Source: Drechmeria coniospora
Lineage: Eukaryota; Ascomycota; Sordariomycetes; Hypocreales; Ophiocordycipitaceae
Assembly (NCBI RefSeq): GCF_001625195.1
Contig: NC_054389.1
Span: 5,142,520-5,206,519, forward strand
Reading direction: 5' to 3'
DNA: 64,000 nucleotides
Position 1 is the first letter of the stretch. Each line of letters begins with the position of its first letter. Below are positions 34,184-47,226 of the stretch, one piece after another. A model generated the notes under the pieces. That model searched no databases, was not told where the DNA came from, and saw nothing but the letters and a program-made list of their open reading frames with translations. Both the position numbers and the translations under genes were made by a program.

Positions 34184-37100
34184 TCATCACCACTTTTCGA
34201 TTGGCAGGCGCTGGCCACGAGCGAGGACGAACGAGCAGGACGAGGGTCAGCAGCACCAGTGGCCACACGAACGAGGAGGAGATGCAAGACGGGCGCACCG
34301 ATTCCCCGTGCTAAAGGGCAGGAGGTTCGTCGCCGTTGTCATTCCGCCCCCGTCGGCGCACAATACGGATGGGGACGGCGGACTTGGGCATGCATGGAGC
34401 ACAGTACGAATAATCCACAGTAGTGGTTGGTACTACAAGGCAAAGTACTGTACTGTACCTCCGTACAGCACTACCTAGTACATGTGTTACTTGGTTATAG
34501 CAGAGGAGGAGCTGTAAATTTGTGGCTAGGTACTCTGTAAGTCCACCGTACTTGGCACGAAGTGAAGTGTGCTCCGTTCCAGGCACGGGGGCCTTGTAAT
34601 ACTTGCTTGCAAGTGCAAGTGCTGGACAGTACGGGGTGAGTGCGGCATACTGTACCGCTAGGTGTACGGGGTAGTGCACATCCATGTACATGTACTCCGT
34701 ATTACTCGGTGCTTTTACATCTGCAAGTACGGATACTTGAGTAGTACCTCGGCCAGCACCGAGTCCCGGTGAGTGATCCAGTGGTGGGTGTGACGTAATG
34801 ATATGTGTTTGTACAGAGTACGGGAGGTGTACTGTGCAAGTACGGAGATTATGCACGGAGCACACCTGCAACTATTATAGTACTTTTTCGTGCCAGTATT
34901 ATTACTTGGTACTCCGTACTCCGTACTTGCAAGGACGTTGTACGGAGTACATGTACTTGCTGCACATGGGCGCCGTTGTGCAGAGCCCCCCCGCATGCGC
35001 AACGGATGTCCCTGAGAACATGGCCTGACCTCCTAGCCCGATTGACCTCTAAAGTTGTCGGATACTTTGCGAGTCATTACGAGTAAAGCACTGTACTTTG
35101 GCGGACGAGCAGCTCGGTGAAACATGGACGGCACATGCACTCCGTGTGAGTGTCAGTACTTGTACACCTACATGTACAGTAGGTGTACACAAGTACATAC
35201 TAAGGTACTAGGTACCTAGTACGGAGTACAGTCGGTACTAAGTCTAGTAGTTGTGCAGTAGGATGCCCTCTGCAAGGCACGGGGTACATGTACATGTGCC
35301 TTGGTACAAACATAAGTACAAGTAAGTACGGAGTATGTGTTTAGTATTAACTGTAAGTACTTACTTATAGTTCTTCGTTGTAATACGACGTATTCAGCAC
35401 TTGGGTGCCCGCCCGTACTAACCTGGTAATACTTAATCTCACCAAAGTACGGAGTACGGAGTACCAATTCACCTATACCTACCTGCATGCTCTACAGTAG
35501 ACTAGCATGACGGTACAAATTTGGTACGGCTGCCGTCCCAAGGTACCTACCTAAAGTGGTACCAAGCTTCCGGCCGAGCCACCGCCTCCGGTCAGGCGAA
35601 CGTGCCGGAGGCAAGTCGAGTGACGCCGACTTGAAACGTGGGCATTGCATACGACGGCAAGCATGCGAGCACATAACAAGATAGATGAATGCCTGCCAGG
35701 CGGTACGGCATGGCATCGTGCGAATACGAAAACGCTGCGTGGGTGATCAGAGTCGGCCAGGCTGGAACAACATCTGTTTCCGATGCTCGCCGACCGGCCA
35801 AGTAGGTAGCAAGAAGGGACGGATGTGCACGCTCGTACGTTGCATTTATACTTTACAGTATATCCAGTTGCGCTCATCTTCGCAACGCACGGGAAGACGG
35901 TGTACGGGCACGTGCATCTCTCATTTGGACCTGTCGCTTGCCCTCTAACTACCTCATCACCCCCCCCCCCGCCCTTTCCCTCGCCTATCCAGCCGCGTGC
36001 GAGCGAGAGAGACGGAGAGTTCACTTGCTTATTACCACACTAGTCTTGGTACTCGTCACAACCGCGCACACTGTACTCCGTATTATTACTCTGTGCTCCG
36101 TATTCCGAACACTCCGTGCCGCATGCACACCAACGCTGCCACATCTACGGAGTACCCCTACTCTGTACATGCAAGTACATGACACATGTGCTCGCACAGT
36201 ATAGCCGTCGTACCTACTCATGTGGACGGCTGCGAAGCGGGCTTGATGACGCTGCTTGCTAGCTTGCTCCGCACACTTGCGAGCGTCCGTTTGCCGCTTC
36301 CGGACCGGCTCAGCTCAGTTCCAGCGAGCGAACCGACGGCGCTCCCCCACAAGAGTTCCTCCTCCCAGGGTCCATCGTCCGTCGCAGCCGGCGCCGAAGC
36401 ATGCTGCTGCCAGTGGGAGCACGCAGCGCGCACCAATCCCTCCGCACGCTTCTGGTGACGACTAGGACCGGAAGTAAGTACAGGTAATTAGGGTGCGCTC
36501 GCCCGTTGCGTGCCCACGCTCCGGAGTTCCCTCCCTCCCATGGCGCACACATCCTTTCATTCGTTCACCCACTCGGCCATGCACCCACGCACCAAGACAA
36601 ATCGGCCACCACACGTCGGACTGGCAACCGGTTTGGCCTTCTCTGGGCGTTGCCAGATTTCTCACCGTCCAGACCATGCTTATTCGATGCCATATGTGGG
36701 CCGCCACATGAGCACGCAGCCTTTCCCCCGCCGCCGGAGACTCCGGAGAAGCAGGCTTCGTTTTGGACGCATCTTCTCCGACGAATTATCCCACCGCCAG
36801 GCAGGGCACCGGGCGGACCACGATGCGCATGCGGGTTCAATGCGATGAAAAATCGTGGCGGCATGCTCATCGGTGGCACAGACAAACTCTGCGCAAGGAT
36901 GGTGCGGCACAGCATATCTTGCTGCTCGCGCTTTTCATGCCGTGCCCTGCTAGTCACGGCAGCAGCAGAGGAGGGAGCAGGAGTGGCCATTTCCAGGTAT
37001 TTACAGGTAAGTAGGCAGTAGTAATTAATTGTCGGCAGTGCCTGGAACAGGCGGGCGTGGCCGTACGGCACATGTAGCGACAGGCTGACAGCTGTAGCAG

Positions 37101-40086
37101 TGCATGCATGTCCTTACGTGCTGCATGGTATGTACAGTAAGTACTGCGCATGTACTGTAGTTGTATGTGCTCGTAGGTAGGCGTCGTGGTGCCTGCGTCC
37201 TTTGCCCTTGACTTGCATCAATACTGCGCGGGTACGGAGTATAGTGCACAGCGTGCTGATCCGCTTGGGAAGCAAGCATACCACCTAGTACTTAGAGTAC
37301 CTAGTAGGAGGTACGTGGACCAACCCTGTGCCCACCAGCGAGCTCCGCATCCTCAAAGGTACAGAGTACAGGCTGAGGAACAGCATCAGCATCTTGCTCG
37401 CTGCCTTGAGACAATGTACTTGAGAGATCACAACACATGCAATAATTACCGTGCGTGCCCAAAACGATCCCGCCCTGCCATGCTGCGCCCTGCCGGTCCT
37501 GCAGTGGCGGCGAATACGAGCATTAGCCCGGACGACCGACGACCGACATGATGCACCTACAGTACTATTAACGTACTTGCATGTACATGTCACGTACAGG
37601 AAGTAGGGGGTACGGAGTCTCCGTACTAGTTGTAGGCACTAATACAACTACAGTATCTACTTGGGTACTTAGTGGTGCTGTACCTATTACCTTGGGTGCA
37701 AGTAATTACCTGCTACTCCGTACTCCGTACCTTAGGTACTATTATGTGCCTAGTACCTTACGTGGTAGCTGTAGCAGCACAGCACTACTGGTGGTAATGG
37801 CAATGGTGCACCGTTACATACAGCACAACTACTGTACTTGTTCGCAGCTGTGCAGCAAGACTTCCACTACTATCTTACTAACCCACAAAGGTACGGAGCA
37901 CTCCATACGGAGTATTTACTCCGTACAGTACATGTAATTCCACAGACTTGCTCCGTACACATGCACAGCATACAAGCACGCACATACAAGTACAACACAT
38001 GCATGAGCATGCGGCGGCAGAAGGAATGCACGACGCCAGGGGACCATGGTGACTCCAAGTATCCGTAAGTACTCGTACATGTACGTGGGACGGCGAACCT
38101 CGACAAACTGCCAAGAGCCAGGAGTCTGGACTGGGCGTGCCAAGACTCTGAAAGCCAAGCCGTCGCGATGCCCCAACTTGGCCATATTCATCCACTATCC
38201 TACCGTACTCCACACAATGTGCCGAGATGTATGGAGCACGGAGCACTTGTACGCCTGCGTGCGCCGTCCTGCTAGCGATGTGCAGCACGGCACTCCGTAC
38301 AGTACTCTGTACATGCTTATAATACCCAGTGTACGGAGTGCTCGAGTACACAGAAGTACACAGAAGTACGGAGTAAGTACTGTACAGTACTGTAGTTGTA
38401 CAGCTACTGTACTTGGGTAGAGTGCATCTTCTCCATACCTAGTACTTACAGGTCGCCCATACCAAGCTGATTGACATGCCTGCTGAGCAGCGACGAGCTA
38501 CTGTACATGGCCATGTATTAGGTAGGTACGGAGTAGTCAGCAGGGGAATGGTAGGCAACTAGGTGTACCTGTCAAAGGCGATGGCGAATACATGCTGACT
38601 GCGAGGCAACGGTCACCGTTTCCATACCAGTTTCTATCTTCCAGTCTCGTACGAACTAGCCTTTGCTTCTCTGCATGACTCTGCCGCATTGCATCGACGG
38701 ACAGCATCGGCAAACACGGCAGAGGCACGCGCACTTTGGCCGAAGTAAAAGGGACCTCCTCCAGCGTTCGCCTCTAGGGGAGAGCGTGGCCAAGTCATCA
38801 CGTCTCTCGATGGCATGCCGTCTATCAGCCAAGCCGATCTGCGTTATTCGTTTTTCTGTCTGTCACCCGGTTGACCATGTTCCCGCTCGCGCGACACATG
38901 CGCCCCCAGGTTGCCAGCCAGCCTTTTTCTCCGTCTCAACGACGGTGTGTTGTCCTGCTGGGCGCCGACGGCTAAGCTATCCTCGCAGCACCGGAGTCGC
39001 CAGACAAGGGCGAGCACCGGGAACAAACATAAACAGATATGACTTTCGAGCGTAAAAAATATCCCCCGCAAGAGAGACAATCTCATCCGACTTCCATCGC
39101 TGCACCCAGCCTTGTTCAAGACCGTTCAACCCCGTCACCTCCAAACTCACACCTCCCCCTGCCCGCATCCCCCTTCCATCTTTTTGGTGCTCTCGACTGC
39201 GAACCGGTGCGAACGTACGTGGTGGTGCGCGCTTTGCGAACCCTCCTTCCCGTACCACCAGCCCCCACGCCACGCCTCCTCCGCCAGCTCGCCGTTATTT
39301 TGTGTGTCGAAACTCGAGAGCATGTATGTGCATGTATTTCTGATACGACACCGAGGTAGACTTGCCGCCAACTCGATATGCAATGCATGTTGTGTTTTTT
39401 TTTCTCCAACCCTAGAAAATTCAATTCGATATTAAATGCGTAAATGCAAAGAACCATGCGCCGCGGGCACGGAGACGGGGCTCCCGGTGCACCATTCCCG
39501 CGGGAAACGAAGAAGATGGGAAAGAAAGGCTGGCCTCGAGTCCAAGTGGTGGGTGACCCTCGGCAGCCGCCAGTGGCAAGCAAGCGTATGTGCAAGAATG
39601 CAATGTGCAAAACGCCGATGGAACGAGCAAGATCCGAAACTGTCGGGCTAAATTCCTTGGACAAAGGACAGGGAGGGAGGGACATGGGAAAATCGGTGCG
39701 CTGCCTCGCACCAAGCATCATCAAGAGTGTGTGTCGCCGCGGCAGGAGAATCCGGGCGTCGCTTGCTGAGCATCGGTTGCCGCGGCGTCGCCAGCCGCGA
39801 CGGTGGCGAGTGGCGAGTGGCGAGCAAGGAGCGCAGAGGGGCCCGTCGATTCGTGAAACGAGGCCACGACGCTCGACGACCGACGTGTCCAAGGAAAAGG
39901 GAGCGCGCGCGTTCGAGAGGAGCGACAAGGAGGGTGTGATCGTGAGCGGCATAAGTTGCGAGAGGGCGCCGCCTCTTTGATTTCGTGACACGTATTCCGT
40001 GGGCCAGCCAACGGGCCAATCCATGGAGGGGAAAACAAACACCGTCATCGACGCCGGCAGAAGAACGCCTTTCATGCAAATTCGTA
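34184..40086. other. 5.9 kb intergenic region rich in GTAC islands
   Basis: The distal pacC promoter merges into a long spacer without a supportable gene. About 34430-35560, 36050-36190 and 37010-38580 are dense in TACGGAGTA, GTACATGTAC and GTAAGTACTT words. Open frames between these (36506-37021 plus, 39116-40075 minus) have no motifs. Near 38340-38370 the word AGTACACAGA is repeated. Confidence 0.55.
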
Positions 40087-41163
40087 CTATACAGAGCCGA
40101 GCCGCAAAAGGGCCTCGACGGCCTCGCGCTCCTGGGCATCCGAGGTGCCGGCCAGGGTGGCGAGGTGGCCGATGGCCGGTCGCGGGGGTGGTCGGGCGAG
40201 GCCGGAGCTGACGGAAAAGGCTCGCAGGCCACCGGGAAGAGTAAAGGTGGGCGGCCGGAGGTTGCCACCGGAATGGGCGGCCACCATGTTGGGGTACGAC
40301 TCGGCTCGGAGGGCGGCGGCGCCCATGGCGGCCCAGTCTTCGTCGTCCGTCACATCCTCGGGGTCGTCGTTCATGACGACGTCGTCGTCGGGGGCCTCGG
40401 AGCAGGAGGCCGATGCCGATCCGTCCATGGACATGTTGTCGGCCTCGGTCTCCATGAGGTCAACGTCGTCGTGGCCGTCGTGGGAGAAGTGCGTCGACAG
40501 CTGGCCGACGGATCGGGCGACGCTGAGCTTGCCGCCCCTCTCCTGCGCCCTCCCGCCCGTCGCGGAGATGGGAATGGGGCCGCCGCTCCGCCGCGGCGGC
40601 GGGGTGCCTTGACGTCTGCGCGAGTCCGCCGTTCGTCGGCGGGCATCCCACCGTCCCCAACCTACCTTTTCATACTCGACGCCTCCGTCCGAGCCTCCTC
40701 CGTCCCCTCCGCGTCCCTCCAGAGCGCCGACGACGAGGCGACGGGCCTTGGCCGGGGGGATGGCCGAGAAGCCCGGGACCGACGTGGTCAGGTATCCCAT
40801 GATGTGCCGGATCGCCAGCGGGCCGTGGTTGAGCAGGATGTCGGGCAGGTGGTGCTTGGCGAGCATCGTGGCCGTGATGGCGCCCGACGCCTCGTGGGAG
40901 GCCGGGGACAGTGACCGGTCGTGGCCTTTGGGGTTGTCGTGAAGGTCCAAGTCGGAGTCGATGGGATCGAGCTTGGCCTTTTGGAGCTGAGCCCGGAGGC
41001 CGTGGGCGGGCAGGGCGGGAGAGATGGAGTTGGGAGGGGTCGGGAGGGTGTGAGAACGTGTCACAGCCAGCGAGTCGTTCCGATCCGCTACAACAGCTAA
41101 GTTGTCTCGGTTCGAGGATACGACCTTGGGGATGTCACGAGCAGCCGATGCCAGAGTAGCCAT
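40087..41163 (-). CDS. stb3: Stb3-like Sin3-binding protein
   Basis: Single exon, 358 aa, from the ATG at 41163; the open frame continues upstream but has no ATG. Residues 97-149 are the Stb3 domain: TATMLAKHHLPDILLNHGPLA, IRHIMGYLTTSVPGFS, AIPPAKARRLVVGALE. The conserved EKVGWGRWDARRR follows at about 165. An N-terminal SHTLPTPPNSISPALP motif is typical of the fungal family. The C-terminal half is acidic and disordered (DDDVVMNDDPEDVTDDEDW), with a GGLRAFSVSSGLARPPP segment near the end. In yeast Stb3 binds the ribosomal RNA processing element and recruits the Sin3-Rpd3 deacetylase, linking glucose and TORC1 signals to ribosome biogenesis. The GTAGGT inside GWGRWD looks like a donor but is conserved coding sequence. 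Confidence 0.85.
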   Translation of the reverse strand: MATLASAARDIPKVVSSNRDNLAVVADRNDSLAVTRSHTLPTPPNSISPALPAHGLRAQLQKAKLDPIDSDLDLHDNPKGHDRSLSPASHEASGAITATMLAKHHLPDILLNHGPLAIRHIMGYLTTSVPGFSAIPPAKARRLVVGALEGRGGDGGGSDGGVEYEKVGWGRWDARRRTADSRRRQGTPPPRRSGGPIPISATGGRAQERGGKLSVARSVGQLSTHFSHDGHDDVDLMETEADNMSMDGSASASCSEAPDDDVVMNDDPEDVTDDEDWAAMGAAALRAESYPNMVAAHSGGNLRPPTFTLPGGLRAFSVSSGLARPPPRPAIGHLATLAGTSDAQEREAVEALLRLGSV

Positions 41164-44100
41164 GATGAGAGTTCGTTGCCGGTGCTTCAGAACGACGTCT
41201 AGCCGCGAACCCTCCGTCAGCGAGAGTGCTTCCAACTCCTTCACGTCACCCGTCCGAGGAGAGGAGGATTGGTCGGCACGCGTCGGCGCCACCTGACGGC
41301 CAGCATGCCGACGACGGATTTCGTCCCGTCGTCGTCATCGTTCGCCCGGCGTCGGCATCGGCCGGCGTCGAGGTCGAGTCAGGGTGGACGGGGGACGGAT
41401 CGGTACGTACCTGAAGCGGTGTTGAGCCGTAGCGGGAGTGCTGAACGGCTTCGTTACGTTTCTGGCAGGGCGAGGCAATGTATCAGGCAAGGCTGGCGCG
41501 TGATCCTCTGGGACTGTGACGGGTGATTCTCGATGGGAATCGTGCAGTTTGTTTTGCGTTGTTGATTTTGTGTTGAAGAAGGGAAAGAAAGCCAGGGCAG
41601 GGAGGGTTTGTCGTGGACGATGAAGTACACGGAGGAGCCAGCCAGCCATGTACCGACGTACCCCAAGGTACCTCGTGTTGAGTGGCAAGTCCGCGACGCG
41701 ACAGGTATTGGTTCAAGGCATCCAGCAGTACCTGTACATGCTAGTGCTGTACTTACTTGCAGCAGGTACGGAGTACACAAGTACATGCAGGCATACTGGC
41801 AGTATGGCTCCTACTAACCGACGATACAATACAGCCAACGTTGGTACATGTACGGGGTCATTCGTGCTGCCCTTTCCTTTCCCTTGCTTCCCACAGTCGC
41901 ACGATCAAAGGTCCAGGCGACGCAAGCGGGAAAGACAACTGGTGGGGAGGAGAGGGGGGGGGGGGGGGCCGAGGGCAGGGCAGTTTCTCGCGCTGCCCTC
42001 GGTGCTAGCGACACACCATTTCGCTTTGTCAGCTGGTCAAGCACAACCAACCAACCAGTATTATCTGCGACACAAGTACGTAAATAAGTATTGTATCTGT
42101 TTATGGTCTGGCGTTTTGCTGGCATGCTACGGAATACATCGGTTCTCCGTTCAGTCGGTTGGTGCCTAAAGCGGGAAAGTTAAGGTTACGTCCCACCGCT
42201 AGTTGGCCAACTGCAGAGCAGGCGTGGGTAGAATGGGCATAGGGCGGGTGTGGGTGCAGGAAAGCTGCGACGCGGAAGTGGACGCACCGATGGCGAAGCG
42301 GTCCTCATTGGGCGCCCATGAGATCTTGTGACTTTTCAGCGATAAGCCAGCCCATCCATTCATTCGTCATTCAGCGAGCAGTTTCAAGAATGAAGTTCGA
42401 CCTCGTACCTTTGTACTCCGTACTCGATACTCACTCATTCACAAGCCATTGTGCAGAGGGCATGTCGATGGCTCTTAATATGCCTCTGGCACGAAACGGG
42501 TTGGAGGGCGGGGGGGGGAAAGGTAGGTAGACCCGAGAACATGCTCTCCGAGTGCAGTGCTGTACAACTACATGCAGCATACCAGAACTCCGTGCAGCAC
42601 TACCAAATATTAATACTTGCACATGCAAGTACACACCTCCAGTGCCCAGTACAAGTATACCTACCTACACCTACATGCACAGTAATACTTGTGCGGCACC
42701 ACCCACTTGCATGTACTGTACGCACTCTGTACACCTACCGCACCAGGTCCGGTCCGCCTACAGCGCCAGGTGGTCCAGTCCACCTACAGCACCAAGTAGG
42801 TAGCTGTACACCTGAAGGTAATACATTGTACTTGCACCGCAGCATCAAGTACGCCCACGGAACATGTACACACTAACATTTGTACGGACGTGCACGTCTG
42901 CGCCGCCGAAGCTTGGAGCAAATTGTCGACCCAGACGAATGGCCGATTGAGCTGCTGCTACCCGTCAGTCATGCTTGAGCGTTGCTAGCCAATTCACCGG
43001 AGAATGATAAACGTCAGTCACAAAGCGCACGGCTGGCCTTTTGTCGCCGCTGCGGTCGGTCAGCCAGCACGATGCATCGCCATTGCCACCTTGCCATCGG
43101 TTCCACTCTCCGCTCAGCCGCTGTTGTCTGGAGCGGGCGTGCGGTCGAGTCGCGAGGTCGGCGGTTGCGTCTGGGCCAAGCCTCCCGGTTTCCAAACGAT
43201 GTTAGCGCCCACATTGACGATGGAGACGGTGTCCTTTGACGACCAACCACTGCCCACGTCTCGTGATACATTCTCGACGCAAGGGCCCTCGATAGACTTT
43301 GACACGGAGGTGCGGGCGCAGAATTTCGGAGGCGCCGACGAGTCCATTTTCTCTTTGCATTTCGCGCGTCAGAACCAAACCTCTCAACTACCGTGTGCCG
43401 CGTGGAGCTGGCCAACATGGATGGATGACGTGAGAGGCAACCGACTGTTTGTACTTGTACATGTACGTACGTGCATACATGTTCATGTACGGTCATCAAG
43501 CGCGTCGGCAGCCCACCACCCACCCACCAACGCAAGTACCAGTACTCCGTACTGTACGGAGAAGAACTGTGTGCGTAACTGCATCAGTCGTCCCACAAAT
43601 CGGTCCCGACGTCGGCCGAGATGACCTGGTACGAGGTGAGGGACGACAGAAAACCCTACTTACTTACATGGGCAAGCAGGCGTACGGGGCGGGCGTCGGT
43701 ACAGGCAGAGGAATGATGATGCACGCTGCAGCCTGCGGCAAACTCGTCCTCGATTCGTCTCTCACCTTCCCCCCTTTGCCTTCATCGCACACGCCCAAAC
43801 AAGGGTCCAGCATCTGTCACGTTCATGCTGTGCGCCCCGCTGATTGGCCGTCGGATCCCGAAGCAGCCCGATCGGGAAGCCTGCGCAGCCCGTTGCCTCG
43901 CATTTTTGCCTCGCCTCGCACCGCACCGCACTGACGCGCTGACTCACAGTACCTCGCAAACCTCGTAGTGACACCCTCCTCCCGCCTCGGTTCATGCTGC
44001 TACCGCATGCAAGGTAGCAGTGCAAGTAGGCACTCGGCTCCGTACGGCATGCATGCTGGTTCGCAAAATTCCTTGCGCCGCGCGATGGCGAGCTTGTGCT

Positions 44101-44911
44101 CCTCGCACACCCCCAACCCGTAATTATGCTCGAGTACAGTCAAGTAGTGCAGGACAAAGAGCGAGCCTCGGACACGGGCTCCCTCCCAGGTAGGCATTTC
44201 GTGACGGCCTTGCGCAGGCATCGGGGGCACAAAGTCGGGCAGTACATGTAGGTGCATGTATGTAGGTCCCAAGTACGTGAATATCTGCACGTGGATGATG
44301 TGCGTGGATATCCGTACGTGGATGATGTGCGTAGATATCCGTACGTGAAATGTCGGTGCATTGCAAGTAGGTATGTAACCCTACATGCACATGGACGAGT
44401 GCTGCAAGTACTTGGTTTGTTCCGCTGCTCCGATTACCTCGGCCCACAGTTCCACGAATATCGTGCTCAGATCAAGTACTGTAGTTACGGGGCAAATGTA
44501 CGTCACACGCAGATGCACCAGGTATTACTTACTATAGATAGATACCCTTCGTCACCACATGGTACCTTGATAGGTAGAAGCCTTTGCTCCGGATCCACCA
44601 CATACCAGTCGTGCAGGTGTTGGGCATCGTCAGTGTCGCTGCTTCGCTGGTCCTTCGCCCACCCTATCCGCCCCCCCCCTCTGCTGGGCTCACCAGCCCC
44701 GGCCTCACCCGACGGCCGGACAGCCTCCCTCTCCTTGCGCGACTACGCTGCGCGGGCGGGGTGACACCGCCGGCCAGGACTCGGCGCTTCGCCCGTCGGG
44801 TGCGAGCCTCGAGGTGGATGGAAAGTCTCGTTGCAAAAGGCTCCGACCCAACAGAAGGGCCGCCGATGTGGTGCCGCCATTCGTCGCCACCAACTCGCAC
44901 CACCTTTGCGT
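41164..44911. other. 3.7 kb intergenic region
   Basis: The stb3 leader lies next to a spacer with GTAC islands (about 41640-41860, 42400-42880, 43440-43560 and 44220-44580), a 15-G run at 41954-41968 and a 27-bp tandem repeat near 44279-44350. The open frame 43004-43624 has no domain and is not called. Confidence 0.55.
44279..44350. repeat. 27-bp tandem repeat, about 2.7 copies
   Basis: Consecutive units begin ATATC(C/T)G(T/C)ACGTG and continue GATGATGTGCGT(G/A)G. The third copy is truncated after GTACGTG. Confidence 0.8.
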
Positions 44912-47226
44912 TCACCGTGGAGGCTGGCCAAACACAAACTCTCGGCATGCCTAAATCTTGTCGTCAGAAACCAGCGAAACCCCCTCCGGGTGCGTGTGCG
45001 GGCGGGCGCAGCGTACCTCGATTAACACGCGCAGCTGCTCCTGCGATTGATAAAACACCCGTTGGTATTGCGCGATGCTCTCGCGTAGCACGACCGTCTT
45101 CGTCGTGGTGCCCTCGCATATGGCCTTCATCTTGAGTTCCATCTCCTTGCGTAGGAACGGTTTGCTGAGGCTCGTCTCAAAGTTCATCCGATCAAAGCCC
45201 AGAATCAGGGCGACGCCGAGCTGGGTGGGAATGAAGACCTTCTGGCTTCCGCCTCGCCCTCCGGACGCGGCCCCGCCGCGGCCCCTGCCCCCCCTGCCGG
45301 CGCCTCTCCCACGTCCTCGTCCGCCTCGGGATGAGGGCTGCTCGTCCGGCCCGTCGTCGTCTCCCGCCGTCGTCGCGCCGGCCCGGTCGATCGTCGCGAC
45401 GTACTCTCGGTCCTGGATCTTCTGGATGTGCTCGGCCATGGTCGCGTCCGTGCCGATCCCGTTGGCGTCCATGAGAGCAATCAGATCCGCCTCGGTGAGA
45501 TATCCTGGCGGCCCCGTCTTCCCTTCCGACAGCATGGCCTCGGTTGGCTCAAACTCTTCCCCCCTCGTGAACTTGGGTAGCTCCGTCGTGCTGTTCCAGC
45601 TTTGGTATATGTAGACGTCGAGAAAGTTCTTTTCGAGCACGATGACGCCGCGCGTGCTAAACCTCTCGTCCCCAAGCTGCAGTTCGATCTCCGTCGCCAT
45701 GCCCTTGGCGTCCTCGGAGCAGCATGCCAGGAAGCGGCGCACGACGTACTCGTACAGTCGACCCTCGTCATGATTCAGCACCGACGGCGCCGCGTAGGTG
45801 ATCGGGTGGATCGGAGGGTGCGCTTTGTCGTCGTGCCTGCCCTCCCTCGGCTGCTGGAAGCCGCCGTCGACCAAGCGCCGGGCAAAAGGCCCCCAGCGCT
45901 GGTCCGACGTCTGCTTCTGCACCAAGGCCTTGAGGTTCATGCCCTTGTCGAACCGATCCGTCTCCGTTCTCGGATAGCTGATGAAACCCTTGTTGTAGAG
46001 GCCCTCGGCGACGGTCATGGCCTGCTGTCCGCTCATCCGCAGCATCCGAGTCGCCGCCTTTTGAAGCTCGACCGTCGTGAGCGGCAGGGGCTTAAAGTTC
46101 CGCGTCGGCTTCTCCTGAACCGTCAATACCTTGGCCTTCTTAGCCTCGAGACAACGTTCGTAGAGGACTACGGCCGTCATCCGATCGAAGAGATGACCTC
46201 TGGCCCAGCTGAATTGCACCTGCTTTCCCTCCCGCTTGTGCGTGAGCTTGATGCTCCAGAACGGTTCCGGCACGAAATTCCTGACGCGAAAGTAGCGGTC
46301 TACGACGAAGCCCAGTGTCGGGAATTGGCATGATCCTGGAGAGCCGGGCAGAGTCAGCAAACTTCGAAAGCCGGTGGCCCGCCTCTTCCCTCGGCTCACC
46401 GTAGCTCAGCGTCAACTCCGCCAAGGGCCCTCCGAGCGTTCGAAGGCTGTTCGTGATGAAACGAGTAAAGGCGTAGCCGATGCGCAGGTCCAGTTCGATC
46501 CTCGTCGACACGGCATTGATCTGGTTCTGATCCAAGTTCACGAGCCGTCTGGCCGCCGACAGCACGTGGCTAGATGTGGCGGCAGTCAGTCGATCCGTCA
46601 CCAACGTGCGACATCGTGGGTGGGCCTTCGTACGCTCGTTCGATGTTGCTGAACCGAGCACGCTTCACTTGGATGTGAGAGTTGCCCTTTTTGGCTGCGT
46701 TGACAATCTCCTGACCGATGTGCTCTCCTTCGCGATCGCAATCGGTCCAGATGACGAGAAGCTGACAGTATCGGGACTGCTCCTCAATGTTCTGAGCGAT
46801 CGGCTTCTTGTCCTACTCTTGATGAGACCAAGGCGTTTCGGGGTGTTTTTTTCTGAAATCGTGTACCTACTTCGTGGATGCTCGTTATGATGTTGGCACC
46901 GAAGAGAGTTTCGGGAGGAGGATGGCTCCAATTCTTGTACTCGGCCGGAAACTCGACGTTGGTGAGATGGCCACTGACACAAGTCATGGTAACATCGCAC
47001 TCCCCCCACGGCTGTCCAAAGTCGAAATTGAACGCATAGTTTTTGATGTACTGGCTGCGTGTAGGGTGCTGGGCGAGACTTGTGGTTACTGACACACGTC
47101 CTCATCGGCAATCAACCTGTCTGACAACCCTATTTGCGCACTCACTGTTCGGATGCTTCCCCCGGATAGATGGCCAGCAACAGCCTTGGATATGGATGGC
47201 TTCTCCGCCACGCACAAAACTCTCAT
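44912..47226 (-). CDS. top3: DNA topoisomerase III (type IA)
   Basis: Six exons: 47226-47146, 47068-46871, 46812-46634, 46569-46400, 46335-45017 and 44950-44912, giving 661 aa. All phases agree. The Toprim start MRVLCVAEKPSISKAVAGHL is in exon 1. VTMTCVSGHLTNVEF and the metal-binding IWTDCDREGEHIGQEIV follow. Catalytic Tyr330 lies in GFISYPRTETDRF. Later conserved parts include HPITYAAP, NGIGTDATMAEHI and VFIPTQLGVALI. An RGG/Gly-rich insertion occupies residues 544-572. The last exon encodes only ACREFVFGQPPR; its intron has a clear CTGAC branch point and TTTAG acceptor. Top3 works with a RecQ helicase (Sgs1/BLM) and Rmi1 to dissolve double Holliday junctions. Without the last splice the frame would end in an 18-residue intron-encoded tail. 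The exon-2 acceptor (CCAG at 47069) was chosen for frame and homology; a nearer CAG breaks the frame. Confidence 0.93.

Noticed and set aside
39116..40075. Minus-strand open frame of 319 codons
   Set aside because: No recognisable motif; a shifted frame is equally long. It looks like chance openness beyond the stb3 3' end.
40640..40670. Possible intron in stb3 (GTAGGT donor in EKVGWGRW)
   Set aside because: VGWGRWDARRR is conserved in the Stb3 family as I recall it, so the sequence is coding.
43004..43624. Plus-strand open frame of 206 codons
   Set aside because: No domain, no splice signals, and it ends within a GTAC island.
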